Assembly (NCBI GenBank): GCA_016199305.1
Contig: JACQGZ010000185.1
Coordinates: forward strand, 1-6,090
Source: Armatimonadota bacterium
Lineage (GTDB): Bacteria; Sysuimicrobiota; Sysuimicrobiia; Sysuimicrobiales; Humicultoraceae
Reading direction: 5' to 3'
Length of the DNA: 6,090 nt
Both the position numbers and the translations under genes were made by a program. The notes under the pieces were generated by a model that did not search any database, was not told the DNA's origin, and worked only from the letters and a program-made list of their open reading frames with translations. This document shows positions 6,000 through 6,090 of the stretch, in pieces. The stretch's first letter is position 1. Every line of letters starts with the position of its first letter.

Positions 6000-6090
6000 G
6001 TGAAACAGACTCGCTTCATCGCCGTCATCATAGCGGTGTTGCTGGGGAGCGCCCACGGCAGCCCGGCTCTGGCCCAGCCGGCGCCGCCGC
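6000..6090 (+). CDS. lptA: Exported protein N-terminus, probably LptA (cut by window end)
   Basis: A GTG at 6000 opens a frame that runs to the window end (30 codons). GGAGGG at 5988-5993, 6 bases upstream, is a strong ribosome site, and the gap from the lptC stop is 13 bases. The visible residues form a classic Sec signal peptide: MKQTR, then the hydrophobic core FIAVIIAVLLGSA, then SPALAQP with a likely signal peptidase I cut after ALA (about residue 23). The mature part is only just entered (Pro/Ala-rich). LptA, the periplasmic bridge protein, commonly follows lptC, and this supplies the name. An LptD or OstA-like protein is also possible, since no diagnostic domain lies within the window. 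Confidence 0.6.
   Translation, partial: MKQTRFIAVIIAVLLGSAHGSPALAQPAPP

Noticed and set aside
1..6090. A promoter or rho-independent terminator between genes
   Set aside because: All gaps are 16 bases or less, or genes overlap. No T-tract hairpin and no recognisable -35/-10 pair were found.

Overview
This window is a compact block of co-directional (+ strand) envelope genes from a GC-rich diderm (LPS-type outer membrane) bacterium. It covers the middle of lipid A (Raetz) biosynthesis and the start of the LPS transport machinery. The order is: an unidentified beta-rich protein (5' end cut off), lpxC, fabZ, lpxA, lpxI, lpxB, lptC, then the first 30 codons of an exported protein that is probably lptA. 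No RNA gene, mobile element, CRISPR array or convincing internal promoter or terminator was seen. No stretch over 16 bases between genes lacks coding sequence.

Layout: positions 2-1120 hold the uncharacterised gene. Positions 1128-5349 hold five lipid A genes, joined by overlaps or near-contacts (7-nt gap, 1-nt TGATG overlap, 4-nt ATGA overlap, 49-nt overlap, 11-nt overlap). Positions 5366-5986 hold lptC, and 6000-6090 hold the start of the next gene. Such packing implies one transcript with translational coupling; any promoter must lie upstream of the window.

Pathway logic: LpxA attaches the first acyl chain to UDP-GlcNAc. LpxC deacetylates the product, the committed step. LpxD, not in this window, would add the second acyl chain. 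LpxI cleaves UDP-2,3-diacylglucosamine to lipid X, and LpxB condenses lipid X with its UDP precursor into the disaccharide. FabZ makes fatty acids by dehydrating 3-hydroxyacyl-ACP and so competes with LpxA for the same substrate pool. LptC and the putative LptA would carry finished LPS across the periplasm.

Organism: high GC, LpxI rather than LpxH, and an lpxC-fabZ-lpxA-lpxI-lpxB-lptC order. This differs from the usual proteobacterial arrangement (bamA-skp-lpxD-fabZ-lpxA-lpxB, with lpxC in the cell-division cluster). As I recall them, the outer-membrane gene clusters of diderm Firmicutes look more like this one. I infer a GC-rich non-proteobacterial diderm, perhaps a candidate lineage near Armatimonadota, with low confidence on the phylum.

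Most of the window is ordinary core metabolism. The points of real interest are the unknown gene heading the cluster, missing hallmark residues in LpxB, a 49-nt lpxA/lpxI overlap that a single stop-codon loss could explain, and an exact 14-bp tandem duplication at the lpxB/lptC junction.
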